A stretch of DNA of 64,000 nt, taken from contig NZ_VOHD01000006.1 in the NCBI RefSeq assembly GCF_007859395.1, positions 620,001-684,000 on the forward strand, read 5' to 3'. A program made the position numbers and the translations under genes. The notes under the pieces were generated by a model that worked only from the letters and a program-made list of their open reading frames with translations, had not been told where the DNA came from and did no database searches. Below, piece after piece: positions 10,991 to 19,952 of this stretch (positions are counted from its first letter, which is position 1; each line of letters opens with the position of its first letter). The DNA comes from Planomicrobium sp. CPCC 101110 (lineage in GTDB: Bacteria > Bacillota > Bacilli > Bacillales_A > Planococcaceae).

Positions 10991-11026
10991 AGTAAAACAA
11001 GGCGCGTCTCCGAGCCTTGTTTTACT
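10991..11026 (-). terminator. Intrinsic terminator after tig
   Basis: A perfect 13-bp stem AGTAAAACAAGGC / GCCTTGTTTTACT encloses a 10-base loop. The T-rich side of the stem serves as the U-tract. It lies 20 bases past the tig stop and could work on both strands. Confidence 0.75.
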
Positions 11027-11045
11027 GGGTGTTGCTTATGTGGTT

Positions 11046-12371
11046 TTATTCAGCGTCTGCGTCAGCAGCTGCGCTTGCGTTTTCGCTTTCAACGAATTTA
11101 GCGTTTTGAACCAGGAACTCAACAGTGTTTTGCATACGGATATCGTTTTCAAGCATTTCAGTGCCACCTAGAGCAGTTTTGATCGCTTCGATGTCCATGT
11201 TGAATTGGCCTGCCATTTTCTCAAGTTCGTTGTTGATGTCTTCAGTTGTCACTTCGATGTTTTCTGCAGCAGCGATTGCTTCAAGCGTCAATGAAATGCG
11301 GACGCGAGTTTCGGCATCACCGTGCATTTGGCCGCGAAGAGCTTCTTCGTCCTGGCCAGAGAACTGATAGTAAAGGTCAAGGTTCATGCCTTGCTGAGTC
11401 AAACGCTGTTCGAAATCTTGCATCATACGGTCCATTTCAGTATGGATCATAGCGTGTGGAAGATCGATCGTTGCGTTAGCAGCAGCTTTTTGCACAAGCT
11501 CATCACGAAGAGCTGTTTCAGAAGCAGTCGCTTTTTCCGCAACTAGGTTTTCTTTCATTTTTGTGCGCAATTCATCAAGGCTAGCCACTTCTGCGTCGAT
11601 TTCTTTAGCAAGCTCGTCGTTTAGTTCAGGAAGTTCTTTGCCTTTTACTTCATTTACTTTCACTTTGAATGTTGCAGATTTACCTGCAAGTTCAGCAGCG
11701 TGGTATTCTTCCGGGAAAGTTACTTCAACGTCTTTTTCTTCTCCAGCTTTTACGCCGACCAATTGGTCTTCAAAACCAGGGATGAATGAGTTTGAGCCGA
11801 TTTCAAGAGAATAATCGCTTCCTTGTCCGCCTTCAAACGCCTCTCCGTCCACAAAACCTTCAAAGTCGATGACAGCAGTATCGCCTTGAACGATTGCTTC
11901 GTCTTCTTTTACTACTAGTTCCGCAAAACGGTCTTGGTTTTCTTTCAACAGGTTTTCAATTTCTTCGTCAGTTACTTCTGTATCCGGTTTTGCTACTTCA
12001 AGGCCTTTGTATTCGCCAAGCTGAACTTCCGGTTTAACCGTCACTTTAGCAGTAAATACAAGCGGTTGGCCTTTTTCAAGCGTTTCGATGTCGATTTCAG
12101 GACGGTCAACCGGGTTGATCCCTGCTTCTTCAACAGCATTCGCGTAAGCGTCTGGCAAGATGAAATCCAAAGCATCTTGGTAAAGAGATTCTACACCAAA
12201 GCGTTTCTCGAACATTTGGCGAGGCATCTTCCCTTTGCGGAACCCTGGTACGTTAATTTCTTTTACTACTTTCTTGAACGCTTTGTCTAGTCCTGCATTT
12301 ACTTCTTCCGCAGGCACTTCAACTGTTAATGTTCCTGTGTTACCTTCGTGCTTTTCCCATTTTGCTGACAT
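11046..12371 (-). CDS. tig: Trigger factor (ribosome-associated chaperone and prolyl isomerase)
   Basis: Trigger factor binds the ribosome exit tunnel and shields nascent chains. The ribosome-docking signature [12 protein letters not shown] is near residue 43, an FKBP-type isomerase domain spans about 160-245 ([16 protein letters not shown]), and a long helical C-terminal domain follows. It has 441 residues and ends in an A/D-rich acidic tail. ATG 12371 is chosen because GGAGGG stands seven bases upstream; an in-frame ATG 15 bases earlier has no such site. Order tig-clpX-lon matches B. subtilis except that lonB is absent. Confidence 0.97.
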   Translation of the reverse strand: MSAKWEKHEGNTGTLTVEVPAEEVNAGLDKAFKKVVKEINVPGFRKGKMPRQMFEKRFGVESLYQDALDFILPDAYANAVEEAGINPVDRPEIDIETLEKGQPLVFTAKVTVKPEVQLGEYKGLEVAKPDTEVTDEEIENLLKENQDRFAELVVKEDEAIVQGDTAVIDFEGFVDGEAFEGGQGSDYSLEIGSNSFIPGFEDQLVGVKAGEEKDVEVTFPEEYHAAELAGKSATFKVKVNEVKGKELPELNDELAKEIDAEVASLDELRTKMKENLVAEKATASETALRDELVQKAAANATIDLPHAMIHTEMDRMMQDFEQRLTQQGMNLDLYYQFSGQDEEALRGQMHGDAETRVRISLTLEAIAAAENIEVTTEDINNELEKMAGQFNMDIEAIKTALGGTEMLENDIRMQNTVEFLVQNAKFVESENASAAADADAE

Positions 12372-12438
12372 ATATAAGCCCTCCAAACATTTTCTACAAA
12401 GTCATACCACGTTTTATACGGTTTTTGACAACCTCCAT

Positions 12439-12466
12439 ATTATAGCACAGATGGAGCCATGTTCAA
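12439..12466 (-). promoter_or_regulatory. Probable sigma-A promoter of tig
   Basis: TTGAAC (12466-12461), a 16-base spacer and a perfect TATAAT (12444-12439) lie between the ysoA stop and tig. Confidence 0.6.
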
Positions 12467-12472
12467 CTATTT

Positions 12473-13453
12473 CTATCCATTCCGCCATTCAAACCATTGT
12501 TCGGCCGATTTGATAAGATTCGTCAAGTTTTCATCGCCTGTAAAAGTTTCTTCCCCAGTGAACAGCAAGTCCAAATAACTCAAATAGGCCTCCGCTATCT
12601 CGCGCGGCTCGTAATCCTCCCATTGGAACGGATATAACAAGTAAATATGCCGTTCAAACAATTCCTGCACCATCTCCAGGCGGGTGGGATCTTGTGCCAA
12701 TGCATCTTCCAAATGCCGCTTGACCGAATTCAAGCGCTTGTTATTGAGCGGGTCAGGCAGCGCGGCAATAGAAAACGCCGCTTCAAAGTGGAATTTCTGG
12801 ATATGCACAGTGCCGCGTATCTTTTCCTGATGGAGCATAAATAATATGTAAGTTTTCGTTAACATGTCGACATTCGGATGTTCAACGATCTGGATGAGGT
12901 GGTTCTTCATCGCCTTATAGGATTCCAGCGGCAAGTCCATGATAAGCCGCTCTTGTTCAAATGGCGTCAAAGTCAAAAAGTTATCCAGTGAATACTGCGC
13001 GGCCGGCACATCCTCAACCGACGCACTCGAAACAATGCGCTCGTTCAAATCCCGCAGCTGCCTGAATTGTTCGAGCCGTTCTTCCGGCAGCACATTTTCT
13101 TCTATCAATATTTCAATCATTTGTTCCGCTTCTTTATATTCCCTTACCTGCATTAAAATGCTTATGTATAATTCCATCGTCTCCAAATAATGGATCGGCC
13201 CGACTTTCAAAAGTTCCCGGCAGACATCCAACGCTTCTTCGTAATCGCCAAGTTCAAACAAACTGTATGCATACGCTCCAAGCGCAGCCGCATTTTCCGG
13301 TTCATAGGAAAGCACTTGATACAGCTTGTCTCTAGCTTCTTCATAATTCTCGTTCTTCAAATAATTCATGCCGTCTGTCAGCAGGCGATTGATCGTTGTC
13401 GGAAAAACAATCACATTGCCCTTGCGCTTCAATTCCCTGTATTTTTTCCGCAT
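12473..13453 (-). CDS. ysoA: Tetratricopeptide-repeat protein, YsoA-like
   Basis: This soluble protein of 326 residues carries TPR-type helix pairs, clearest at about 25-125 (NYEEARDKLYQVLSYEP, DYEEALDVCRELLKVGP, EYKEAEQMIEILIEENV). The rest is helical and charged. TPR proteins hold partner proteins; the partner here is unknown. The match to B. subtilis ysoA rests on the TPR content and on its place just upstream of tig. In B. subtilis the neighbour on the other side is the ilv-leu operon, which is absent here. Confidence 0.8.
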   Translation of the reverse strand: MRKKYRELKRKGNVIVFPTTINRLLTDGMNYLKNENYEEARDKLYQVLSYEPENAAALGAYAYSLFELGDYEEALDVCRELLKVGPIHYLETMELYISILMQVREYKEAEQMIEILIEENVLPEERLEQFRQLRDLNERIVSSASVEDVPAAQYSLDNFLTLTPFEQERLIMDLPLESYKAMKNHLIQIVEHPNVDMLTKTYILFMLHQEKIRGTVHIQKFHFEAAFSIAALPDPLNNKRLNSVKRHLEDALAQDPTRLEMVQELFERHIYLLYPFQWEDYEPREIAEAYLSYLDLLFTGEETFTGDENLTNLIKSAEQWFEWRNG

Positions 13454-13545
13454 CTACCCACCTCATTTGTAAACACTATCATATCATACCGGCATTTTAC
13501 GGGAAAATAAAAGCCTGCTTCCAATCCATCCATTTTTCCTGCTGT

Positions 13546-13944
13546 TTATCGTTCGATGATTGCTGCGGTGATTTTTGGAGAACCTGATTCGGTTTTGCCG
13601 TCACAAGAACCATAAACGGTGAGTTCTTGCCCGTGCTGCACTTCCACGGAGCTATTGTTGCTGACAATATAGGTGCCTTGGCCTTCCGATTCCTGGGTCG
13701 TCAGGAGAAATTCATCGCCGATTTCCGTTCCGGTGATGGGCGACGCAACTCCTTCCGCTTTGACGATATTTCCGGCAGGGACAGAATCGTCATTAGCTGC
13801 TACAAAATCGATTTCCACGGCTTCAGCTTTCATGCCCGCTTCCGGTTCCTGCTCCATCTCCTCCGATTGCCCGTCTTCCGGCTGTTCGCCGCTGCAAGCA
13901 GCGAGCAACAATATGCCAGACAATAGAAAGCTTGTCTTCTTCAC
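13546..13944 (-). CDS. Small lipoprotein with an OB-fold-like domain
   Basis: A signal peptide (KKTSFLLSGILLLAAC) ends in the lipobox LAAC, so the protein is probably a membrane-anchored lipoprotein. An acidic linker is followed by about 75 residues (from NIVKAEGVASPITG) whose spacing of hydrophobic and Gly residues recalls OB-fold domains of the tRNA_anti-like type. No function can be named. Start is uncertain: GTG 13944 gives a typical MKKTS start, while TTG 13947 is one codon earlier; GAGGTGG lies just upstream. It is divergent from the lipoprotein at 14073. Confidence 0.65.
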   Translation of the reverse strand: MKKTSFLLSGILLLAACSGEQPEDGQSEEMEQEPEAGMKAEAVEIDFVAANDDSVPAGNIVKAEGVASPITGTEIGDEFLLTTQESEGQGTYIVSNNSSVEVQHGQELTVYGSCDGKTESGSPKITAAIIER

Positions 13945-14072
13945 CAACCACCTCTCCCAATAAAGCTCTGAAAAACTTGCATTCTGTTCTTTAGTATACC
14001 CGCAGCTTCTATAAAAAAACTATTTCATGCTAGTGCCAAATTCTTATATACTAGTAAAAAAGGAGGGTTTGC

Positions 14073-14738
14073 ATGAAGGAAATATTGGCTTTGTCCGTTT
14101 TATCTCTCGCTTGTTTCTTGGCAGCCTGCGGGGCCGGAGTCCAAGAAGGGGCTGAACAAGATGCATCTAATATAGAAGAGACCGGAAGTGAACTTCACGG
14201 AGAAATCGAACATAATTCTGCCGCTCCTGGTGAATGGGAGGAAACAAGCAATGGCACTTATAGATTGACAAGTTATGGCTACAACCGGAGCATCGGCCTG
14301 GATTTTTCCGAAAACCCTTACGTTCCTCTTGAAGCTGGCCCAATGGCCGTTACAATACAAGAGGTCACCGTCATGGATTTCAAACCTGAAAACGGACAAA
14401 AAAGAGTTGTTTTTGGCGGAAAAGATGAAGTCCGTATTGTGAGTGCCTACATGGTCGCCGATAACTATTCGGATATGGATATCCTTTTCAATCCTGATGA
14501 AGCTTTGCTTGTGACAAATACAGGAGAGACATTGAAACCATTGAAATACTGGACAGATACTATCGACGGCAACTTTACCGCAGGCGCTACAAAAGCTACT
14601 GGCATTTCATGGGCAACGGATGATGTCGGCAGCAATCTTACGTCTGTCCGCATTATCATCGATCCGCCGGTATCCAAAGAAGAAAATCTCCCTTTGTCTG
14701 AACCGCTCGAAGTTGAGATTGAGATTTTGCCTTATTAA
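14073..14738 (+). CDS. Putative lipoprotein of unknown function
   Basis: The 221-residue protein has a signal peptide ending in the lipobox FLAAC. A low-complexity acidic stretch (about 25-60) leads to a beta-rich domain with GPMAVTIQEVTVMDF and LLVTNTGETLKPL. The pattern is loosely like the immunoglobulin-type folds seen in secreted DUF4352-like proteins, but I cannot assign a family. AAGGAGGG stands five bases before the ATG. This is one of few plus-strand genes here, set in a patch that differs from the B. subtilis order. Confidence 0.7.
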   Translation: MKEILALSVLSLACFLAACGAGVQEGAEQDASNIEETGSELHGEIEHNSAAPGEWEETSNGTYRLTSYGYNRSIGLDFSENPYVPLEAGPMAVTIQEVTVMDFKPENGQKRVVFGGKDEVRIVSAYMVADNYSDMDILFNPDEALLVTNTGETLKPLKYWTDTIDGNFTAGATKATGISWATDDVGSNLTSVRIIIDPPVSKEENLPLSEPLEVEIEILPY

Positions 14739-14748
14739 TCAGAAGAAA

Positions 14749-14783
14749 CGATCCGAAGCACCGGGCTTCGGATCGTTTTTTTG
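14749..14783 (+). terminator. Intrinsic terminator, probably bidirectional
   Basis: ACGATCCGAAGC / GCTTCGGATCGT arms with a five-base loop are followed by seven T on the plus strand. It separates the convergent lipoprotein and methyltransferase genes. Confidence 0.85.
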
Positions 14784-14785
14784 TT

Positions 14786-15343
14786 TCACCTCGTGCATTT
14801 GAAGACAAATGCTGGCGGCATGTTAAGGAAAACTTTGTTGATCTGTATCTCGCTGAAGTGGGTTTTGAAATACTTTTCCTTGAATTTAGTGTATTGGAAA
14901 GTGATGAATTCTCCGTCAGCATTGAGTACTTTTTTCGTTTCATGAAGAATTTTTTCGGATACTTCTTTCGGCAAGCTGGCAAAAGGCAAGCCTGATACAA
15001 TGTGGTCCACCTTCATAATGCCGTACTTTTCCAGGTAATGGCTTACCCGTTCAGCGGAATCGTTGATGATAAAGACATTTTTTGCACCCCTGTATTTTCG
15101 TTTCAAGAGGAGGTAGAATCTTTTGTTTGTTTCAAAAACCAAAAGTTTTGTATCTTGCCGCTTCTTCTGGATCAGCTGTTCCGTAAACACGCCTGTGCCT
15201 GGTCCATATTCGACAATGCAAGTGGCACTTTCAAAATTGATGGAAGCCACCATTTGCTCGGCAAGGAGGCGTGAACTTGGCACAACTGCCCCAACCGACC
15301 GGGGGTGCTTTATGTACTGGCTTAAGAATCGCATTGGAGTCAT
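14786..15343 (-). CDS. Class I SAM-dependent methyltransferase, phospholipid N-methyltransferase-like
   Basis: Motif I VEYGPGTGVFTEQL lies near residue 44, and the segment HIVSGLPFASLP near residue 113 resembles the NLPF-type motif IV of KsgA and PmtA relatives. The N-terminus (FLSQYIKHPRSVGAVVPSS) is typical of proteins annotated as phospholipid methyltransferase or rRNA adenine N6-methyltransferase-like. The substrate (lipid or RNA) cannot be told from sequence. The 185 residues are full length. AGAGGAAG precedes the ATG. Confidence 0.75.
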   Translation of the reverse strand: MTPMRFLSQYIKHPRSVGAVVPSSRLLAEQMVASINFESATCIVEYGPGTGVFTEQLIQKKRQDTKLLVFETNKRFYLLLKRKYRGAKNVFIINDSAERVSHYLEKYGIMKVDHIVSGLPFASLPKEVSEKILHETKKVLNADGEFITFQYTKFKEKYFKTHFSEIQINKVFLNMPPAFVFKCTR

Positions 15344-15407
15344 AATCTTCCTCTTTCTTTAGTAAGAATCAATAGATCCAGCAGTACTTCTTTACATCGG
15401 CCCATCC

Positions 15408-15427
15408 CAGAAATTTAAAAATTTCTG
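15408..15427. repeat. Short AT-rich inverted repeat
   Basis: CAGAAATTT and AAATTTCTG arms surround two bases, followed by a T-rich stretch on the plus strand. It could be an operator or a weak terminator. Nothing else is seen between the methyltransferase start and the dsbA-like remnant. Confidence 0.3.
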
Positions 15428-15512
15428 AAAACTTTTGTTTTTTCTTAATATATCATGCTTTTTCCGATTCTCCAAGAAAGACATACCAAGTTACTTGGGA
15501 TTGATAAAAATG

Positions 15513-15544
15513 AAAAACTCCCGCCTGTTTCAGGCAGGAGTTTT
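15513..15544 (-). terminator. Intrinsic terminator after the dsbA-like gene
   Basis: Arms AAAACTCCTGCCTG and CAGGCGGGAGTTTT form a near-perfect stem with a three-base loop and a T-rich tail on the minus strand. Confidence 0.8.
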
Positions 15545-15588
15545 CCGGTATACGATTAGAAAGCCAGGTTTTCAGTTGTTTCATTTGC

Positions 15589-16237
15589 TCAAGCTGTAGT
15601 TTCGTCTTCCGCTACCACTTGCTTCAACGCCCGGACAAATACTTCAGTATTCAGTAGGCTGGGCGCCAGTCAAGGCATATTTTTTATTGATCAGATAATA
15701 AGGCACGCCTGTCACACCATATTGCGCAGCTGTCCGCTCTTCTGCGCGGACCTCTTCAGCCATTCCATCACTTGCAAGCATCCCGGTGACAGCTTGTTCG
15801 TCCAAGCCTACTTCAACTGCCAGCTCGGTCAATGTGGCATGGTCCCCGATATGTTTCGACTCCGTAAAATAGGCGCGCAAAATCCGTTCGGTCATTTCTT
15901 TCATCAAACCTTGCTCTTTTGCAAACAGCGTTAATCGGTGGGCGTCAAAAGTATTCGTCAATATCAGTGTATCCATCCGGTAATCTAGTCCCGATTCCTT
16001 TGCCATCTGCACCATGTTCTGTGTGTTCGCTTTGGCTTGTTCAATGCTCATGCCGTATTTCTGGGCCAATTTCTCATACATATTCTCTTTTATATCCCGT
16101 CCCAGTGCAGGATCCAATTCGAAGCTTCTGTAAGTCACTTCGATCGGATGGTCAATCTGTTTGATGGCGTCTTCCAGACGCCGTTTGCCAATATAGCAGA
16201 ACGGTCAAGCAAAGTCTGTCCACATTTCGATGTGCAT
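15589..16237 (-). pseudogene. DsbA-family (FrnE-like) disulfide oxidoreductase with TGA at the active site and a C-terminal frameshift
   Basis: From ATG 16237, seven bases behind GGAGG, the frame reads MHIEMWTDFA, then TGA (16207-16205), then PFCYIGKRR. The FrnE family has CPFC here, so TGA replaces the first active-site cysteine. A perfect hairpin GGCGTCTGGAAGACGCC (16182-16166) starts 22 bases after the TGA. Near the 3' end TACTGAA is duplicated (15656-15643), which shifts the frame after GAQPTE. Without one copy the frame continues VFVRALKQVV to a TGA at 15589, giving 213 residues. Two lesions favour a decaying gene. Readthrough as selenocysteine is the alternative and cannot be excluded from sequence alone. 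Confidence 0.8.
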
Positions 16238-16356
16238 ATTCATCCCTCCAGTTTTGTTAGTCAATTATCAGGATAAAGGATAATTTTCCTTTTGACACGC
16301 AATCCGGTTTCAAGCACACTTCTTTTCCTTGTCCCAAATTTTTGGAAGAATGCATG

Positions 16357-16389
16357 AAAAAACTCCTGGCCGCAATGGCCAGGAGTTTT
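16357..16389 (-). terminator. Intrinsic terminator after tRNA-Arg
   Basis: A 13-bp perfect stem (AAAACTCCTGGCC / GGCCAGGAGTTTT) with a five-base loop lies just past the tRNA 3' end on the minus strand. Confidence 0.8.
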
Positions 16390-16406
16390 CCTATGTATTC
16401 CTTATA

Positions 16407-16480
<74 letters not shown>

Positions 16481-16580
16481 GATACTTTCTTTAACGAAAG
16501 ACAATTCTTATTATAGGAATGATTTCAAGAAAAGTCAACGCTATTTCAAAAAAATAATTAAAGAAAGTTTTTCCAAGCTT

Positions 16581-17186
16581 TTATTCCGTGTTGCCTAGCC
16601 ATTTCGGCATGGCATTTTTCAGTTCCCGGATTGCGTTCCCCCGGTGGGAGATAGCCGCTTTTTCTTCCGGCGAAAGTTCGGCCATCGTCTTGCCAAGCGC
16701 TGGCACGTAAAAAATCGGATCATAGCCGAATCCATTCTCCCCACGGCGTTCACTCCAAATACGCCCTTCACATGAACCGGAAACCGTAACGGTTTTTTGG
16801 TCCGGGGCAGCGACTGCCAAAACACACCGGAATCGCGCCGTACGCTCTTCTTCCGGAACGCCGCCGAGCTTATCGAGCACTTTGTCGATGTTAGCTTCAT
16901 CACTCTTCACGCCTCCGGCATAACGCGCGGAATAGACGCCTGGTTCGCCGTTTAAGGCGTCAATTTCAAGTCCGCTGTCATCTGCAATCACAGGTGTTTG
17001 GAGAGCACTGGCAACCGCTTCCGCCTTGATAATGGCATTTTCTTCGAACGTCGCGCCCGTTTCTTCGATATCGAGCTCTTCAGCTACATCGCGCAGTGTC
17101 AGCACTTGGTAGCCAAGCGGCGACAGCAGGGTTTCAAAGTCTTTTGCCTTGCCTTTGTTTTGCGTCGCAATGATCACCTTTTTCAT
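16581..17186 (-). CDS. rdgB: XTP/dITP diphosphatase (non-canonical purine NTP pyrophosphatase, RdgB/HAM1 family)
   Basis: It hydrolyses dITP, dXTP and related deaminated nucleotides to keep them out of DNA and RNA. The substrate-binding motif [14 protein letters not shown] is at the N-terminus and the catalytic motif [15 protein letters not shown] near residue 65. [11 protein letters not shown] near the C-terminus is typical. It has 201 residues. Its ATG overlaps the rph stop as ATGA, as expected for the rph-ysnA pair of Bacillales. Confidence 0.95.
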   Translation of the reverse strand: MKKVIIATQNKGKAKDFETLLSPLGYQVLTLRDVAEELDIEETGATFEENAIIKAEAVASALQTPVIADDSGLEIDALNGEPGVYSARYAGGVKSDEANIDKVLDKLGGVPEEERTARFRCVLAVAAPDQKTVTVSGSCEGRIWSERRGENGFGYDPIFYVPALGKTMAELSPEEKAAISHRGNAIRELKNAMPKWLGNTE

Positions 17187-17932
17187 AGGTTCGATTCCAC
17201 TTCTTCGCCAATGCGCACCGCTAAATCACCCAACGCCTGTTTTTGCATGGCAATCAATTGCTGGATGCCCGCTTCTCCAAGATCGAGCAATTCATTCAGC
17301 TGAGCGCGCGTGAATGTCGATTCTTCCCCCGTGCCCTGAAGCTCCACAAAACTTCCCGCTCCTGTCATGACAAGATTCATATCCACTTCAGCGGAAGAAT
17401 CTTCCACATAGTTCAGATCCAGCACCGCGCCGATGCCCGGAACAATGCCGACGCTTGTCGCGGCTAGAAAATCGGTCACCGGAAAAGCCGCCAAATTCAG
17501 CTTGCCTATTGCCATTGCCATCGCCACAAAAGCTCCGGTAATGGAAGCGGTGCGTGTACCTCCGTCCGCTTGGATGACGTCGCAGTCAATCCATAGCGTC
17601 CGCTCGCCCAGCTTCTCCAGGTCCACGACTGCACGCAGCGCGCGTCCGATCAGGCGCTGGATCTCCATCGTCCGTCCGCCGATTTTGCCTCGGGAGGCTT
17701 CCCGCTGGTTGCGGCTGTTTGTCGCGCGCGGCAACATGGAATATTCCGCCGTGATCCACCCTTTGCCCTGCCCTCTTAAAAATCCAGGCACTTTGTCTTC
17801 AATAGTTGCCGTACAGATAACTTTTGTCTGGCCAACCGTGATCAATACCGAACCTTCCGGATGAATCAAATAGTCCACATCCATCTGCACCGGGCGCAGT
17901 TCATTTGTGTTTCGTTCGTCTATGCGTGTCAT
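17183..17932 (-). CDS. rph: Ribonuclease PH
   Basis: This phosphorolytic 3'-5' exoribonuclease trims tRNA 3' ends. The 249 residues show the family N-terminus [16 protein letters not shown], the phosphate/substrate segment [23 protein letters not shown] (shown in pieces: [18 protein letters not shown]), and [16 protein letters not shown]. It is coupled to rdgB by a 4-base overlap and lies downstream of murI. The B. subtilis gene between them, gerM, is absent. Confidence 0.96.
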   Translation of the reverse strand: MTRIDERNTNELRPVQMDVDYLIHPEGSVLITVGQTKVICTATIEDKVPGFLRGQGKGWITAEYSMLPRATNSRNQREASRGKIGGRTMEIQRLIGRALRAVVDLEKLGERTLWIDCDVIQADGGTRTASITGAFVAMAMAIGKLNLAAFPVTDFLAATSVGIVPGIGAVLDLNYVEDSSAEVDMNLVMTGAGSFVELQGTGEESTFTRAQLNELLDLGEAGIQQLIAMQKQALGDLAVRIGEEVESNL

Positions 17933-17986
17933 GGAAAATCCTCCTTATGTTTGCTCAAATAGCGTACCATATTTGACTATGAACGA

Positions 17987-18019
17987 CAAAAAAACCCGAC
18001 AGCAAGCTGTCAGGTTTTC
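17987..18019 (-). terminator. Intrinsic terminator overlapping the murI stop codon
   Basis: AAAACCTGACAG / CTGTCGGGTTTT arms with a four-base loop are followed by T on the minus strand. The murI TGA lies inside the stem. Confidence 0.8.
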
Positions 18020-18813
18020 GGAAATCGGATGGAATGGATAAGAGGTTCTTCGATTCCAAGCCATTTCTGTATGATGGTCGTAAAAATCGGCGTGGAGCCG
18101 GACGTGTAAAAATGGTGGACAGGCGGTTTTGTCCGGGTAGCACGCTGGTCTATATAGTCCAAATGCTTTTCGACATCTTTCGCGGTTTCCTCAGCCGAAG
18201 ACAGCACACGGACCCCTTTGCCGAAAACTTCTTCAATAAACCCTTGAAGCAGCGGATAATGGGTGCAGCCAAGGATGGCCGTATCAAACGATTCCCCTTC
18301 CAGTTCAGAAAGCGTTTCCCTGACCATTTCACGCGCGAACTCGCCTTCGTATTCATCACTTTCTACGAGCGGCACAAATTTTGGGCAAGCCAGCTGGACA
18401 ACATGCGAAGATGAAACGAGCGATTTGATCGCCTTTTCATATGCCCCGCTTTTTACAGTCCCTAAAGTTCCAAGAACGGCAATCTCCTTTGTAGAAGATG
18501 AGGTTATAGCAGCCCGGGCACCCGGGAAAATAACACCGATCACGGGAATCGGCAAGTTTTTCTGCAGCGAGTTAAGAGCGGCTGCAGTCGCGGTATTGCA
18601 CGCGATTACAAGCACCTTGATGTTTTTCTGCATCAAGGCAGTCGCCATTTGCCACGTATACTTCCGCACTTCCGAAATCGGACGGGGGCCATAAGGGCAT
18701 CTGGCGTTATCACCGACATAGTATATTTGTTCGTTTGGCAAGAGCTTCATTATTTCTTTTGCGACGGTTAAACCGCCCACTCCTGAATCAATAACACCGA
18801 TTGGTGCGTTCAC
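18010..18813 (-). CDS. murI: Glutamate racemase
   Basis: It interconverts L- and D-glutamate and supplies D-Glu for peptidoglycan. The two catalytic cysteines are in VIACNTATAAAL and ILGCTHYPLL; the substrate motif GVIDSGVGGLTV is at the N-terminus. GTG 18813 is chosen (267 residues) because GAGGAG stands seven bases upstream; the TTG 15 bases earlier overlaps that site. It is the B. subtilis racE orthologue by position (ysmB-racE-rph). Family members with A4-alpha-type walls need D-Glu for cross-bridges too. Confidence 0.95.
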   Translation of the reverse strand: MNAPIGVIDSGVGGLTVAKEIMKLLPNEQIYYVGDNARCPYGPRPISEVRKYTWQMATALMQKNIKVLVIACNTATAAALNSLQKNLPIPVIGVIFPGARAAITSSSTKEIAVLGTLGTVKSGAYEKAIKSLVSSSHVVQLACPKFVPLVESDEYEGEFAREMVRETLSELEGESFDTAILGCTHYPLLQGFIEEVFGKGVRVLSSAEETAKDVEKHLDYIDQRATRTKPPVHHFYTSGSTPIFTTIIQKWLGIEEPLIHSIRFPKT

Positions 18814-18830
18814 CGTTAATCTCCTCAATC

Positions 18831-19283
18831 CTATTTCATGTTAGTATGCAATTTCTCAAGCAAAAATGAGAACTGCTCTACTTCTGACTGTGTAAAATCG
18901 GCAAGAACCGTTTCCAGATATTCCTGCCTTTTTTGAATCACTTCTTCAATGATCCGTTCGCCTTCTTGCAGCAGCTTGATGCGGACAACGCGACGATCCT
19001 GTTCTTCCCGAATGCGCATAACCAGATTGTTTTTTTCCATGCGGTCGACCAGATCGGTCGTCGTACTGAACGCCAGATACATTTTGTTCGATAAATCGCC
19101 GATTGTCATATCACCGTGTTCAAAAAGCCACTGCAATGCGACAAATTGGGGAGGTGTGATTGTGTAGGCATTTAAAATCTCACGGCCCTTTTGTTTGATG
19201 ATACCGGCAATATACCGCAGTTCTTTTTCCATAAAAGCAACCCTCTCCGGGTCATGGGTGTGTTTTTGCATGTCATTGGCCAT
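18831..19283 (-). CDS. ysmB: MarR-family transcriptional regulator, YsmB-like
   Basis: The 150-residue protein carries a winged helix-turn-helix (about 50-110): MTIGDLSNKMYLAFSTTTDLVDRMEK with the wing REEQDRRVVRIKL. The helical ends serve dimerisation. The target genes are unknown. ATG 19283 is preferred over the GTG at 19295, which abuts AAGGAG directly. It ends 17 bases before murI, so both are probably co-transcribed, as ysmB-racE in B. subtilis. gerE, which lies next to ysmB there, is absent. Confidence 0.88.
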   Translation of the reverse strand: MANDMQKHTHDPERVAFMEKELRYIAGIIKQKGREILNAYTITPPQFVALQWLFEHGDMTIGDLSNKMYLAFSTTTDLVDRMEKNNLVMRIREEQDRRVVRIKLLQEGERIIEEVIQKRQEYLETVLADFTQSEVEQFSFLLEKLHTNMK

Positions 19284-19355
19284 TGTATTTTTCACTCCTT
19301 AAGAACGGATCTTACTTCTATAGTGAGGGTTTTTTATCAATATGGCAAGAAATCC

Positions 19356-19823
19356 TCATAGTTTCGCTGCCGCAGCCCCGCTATTTCGAAAAAGCTCTTT
19401 TTCCTGTTCGGTCCAAGGATGCCCTTTGCCCGTCTCTTTTGAGATTTGGACCATAGCGCCGCGTCCCGTAAAACACGTTTCCCCTTTTCCATTGGTCACC
19501 CAATAATGGACATCCATAGACGAAGTGCCTATCGACTCGATTTTCACATGAACTTTGAGCTTTTCATCAAAATATACTTGTTGAGTATAATCTACTTGAA
19601 TATCCGCGACAACAGGAAATAATTTACTTTCTCCCATCAGCCAGTTCTGCATGATGCCCAATTCTTTCATAAACTCGATCCGCGCGAATTCAAAATACGT
19701 GATAGGCACCGTATTGTTGACGTGGCCGAACATGTCTGTTTCTGAAAAACGCACTTGAATCGGCACAGAGAAGGCAAAACCTTTTTTCCAGCTATCAAAA
19801 TCGGCAATGTATTTCGCTTTCAT
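19356..19823 (-). CDS. ysmA: Acyl-CoA thioesterase, hotdog fold (YsmA-like)
   Basis: The protein (155 residues) has the 4HBT signature FSETDMFGHVNNTVPITYFE near residue 27, in which Asp and His/Asn residues line the thioester-cleaving site. Members of this family hydrolyse acyl-CoA thioesters; the natural substrate is unknown. AGAGGAG precedes the ATG by six bases. It stands between sdhB and ysmB as in B. subtilis. Confidence 0.85.
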   Translation of the reverse strand: MKAKYIADFDSWKKGFAFSVPIQVRFSETDMFGHVNNTVPITYFEFARIEFMKELGIMQNWLMGESKLFPVVADIQVDYTQQVYFDEKLKVHVKIESIGTSSMDVHYWVTNGKGETCFTGRGAMVQISKETGKGHPWTEQEKELFRNSGAAAAKL

Positions 19824-19916
19824 AACAGTCTCCTCTCGAAAAATAAGGGTTTGTTTTGTTAGTATAGCAAAAACACACCAAAAGGTCTGAAAAAACCGCG
19901 GCTTGGCCTAAAATAA

Positions 19917-19942
19917 AAAAACCTCCGCCAAGCGGAGGTTTT
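19917..19942 (-). terminator. Intrinsic terminator of the sdhCAB operon
   Basis: AACCTCCGC / GCGGAGGTT arms with a three-base loop are followed by seven T on the minus strand. Confidence 0.85.
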
Positions 19943-19952
19943 CAAGTGGATG

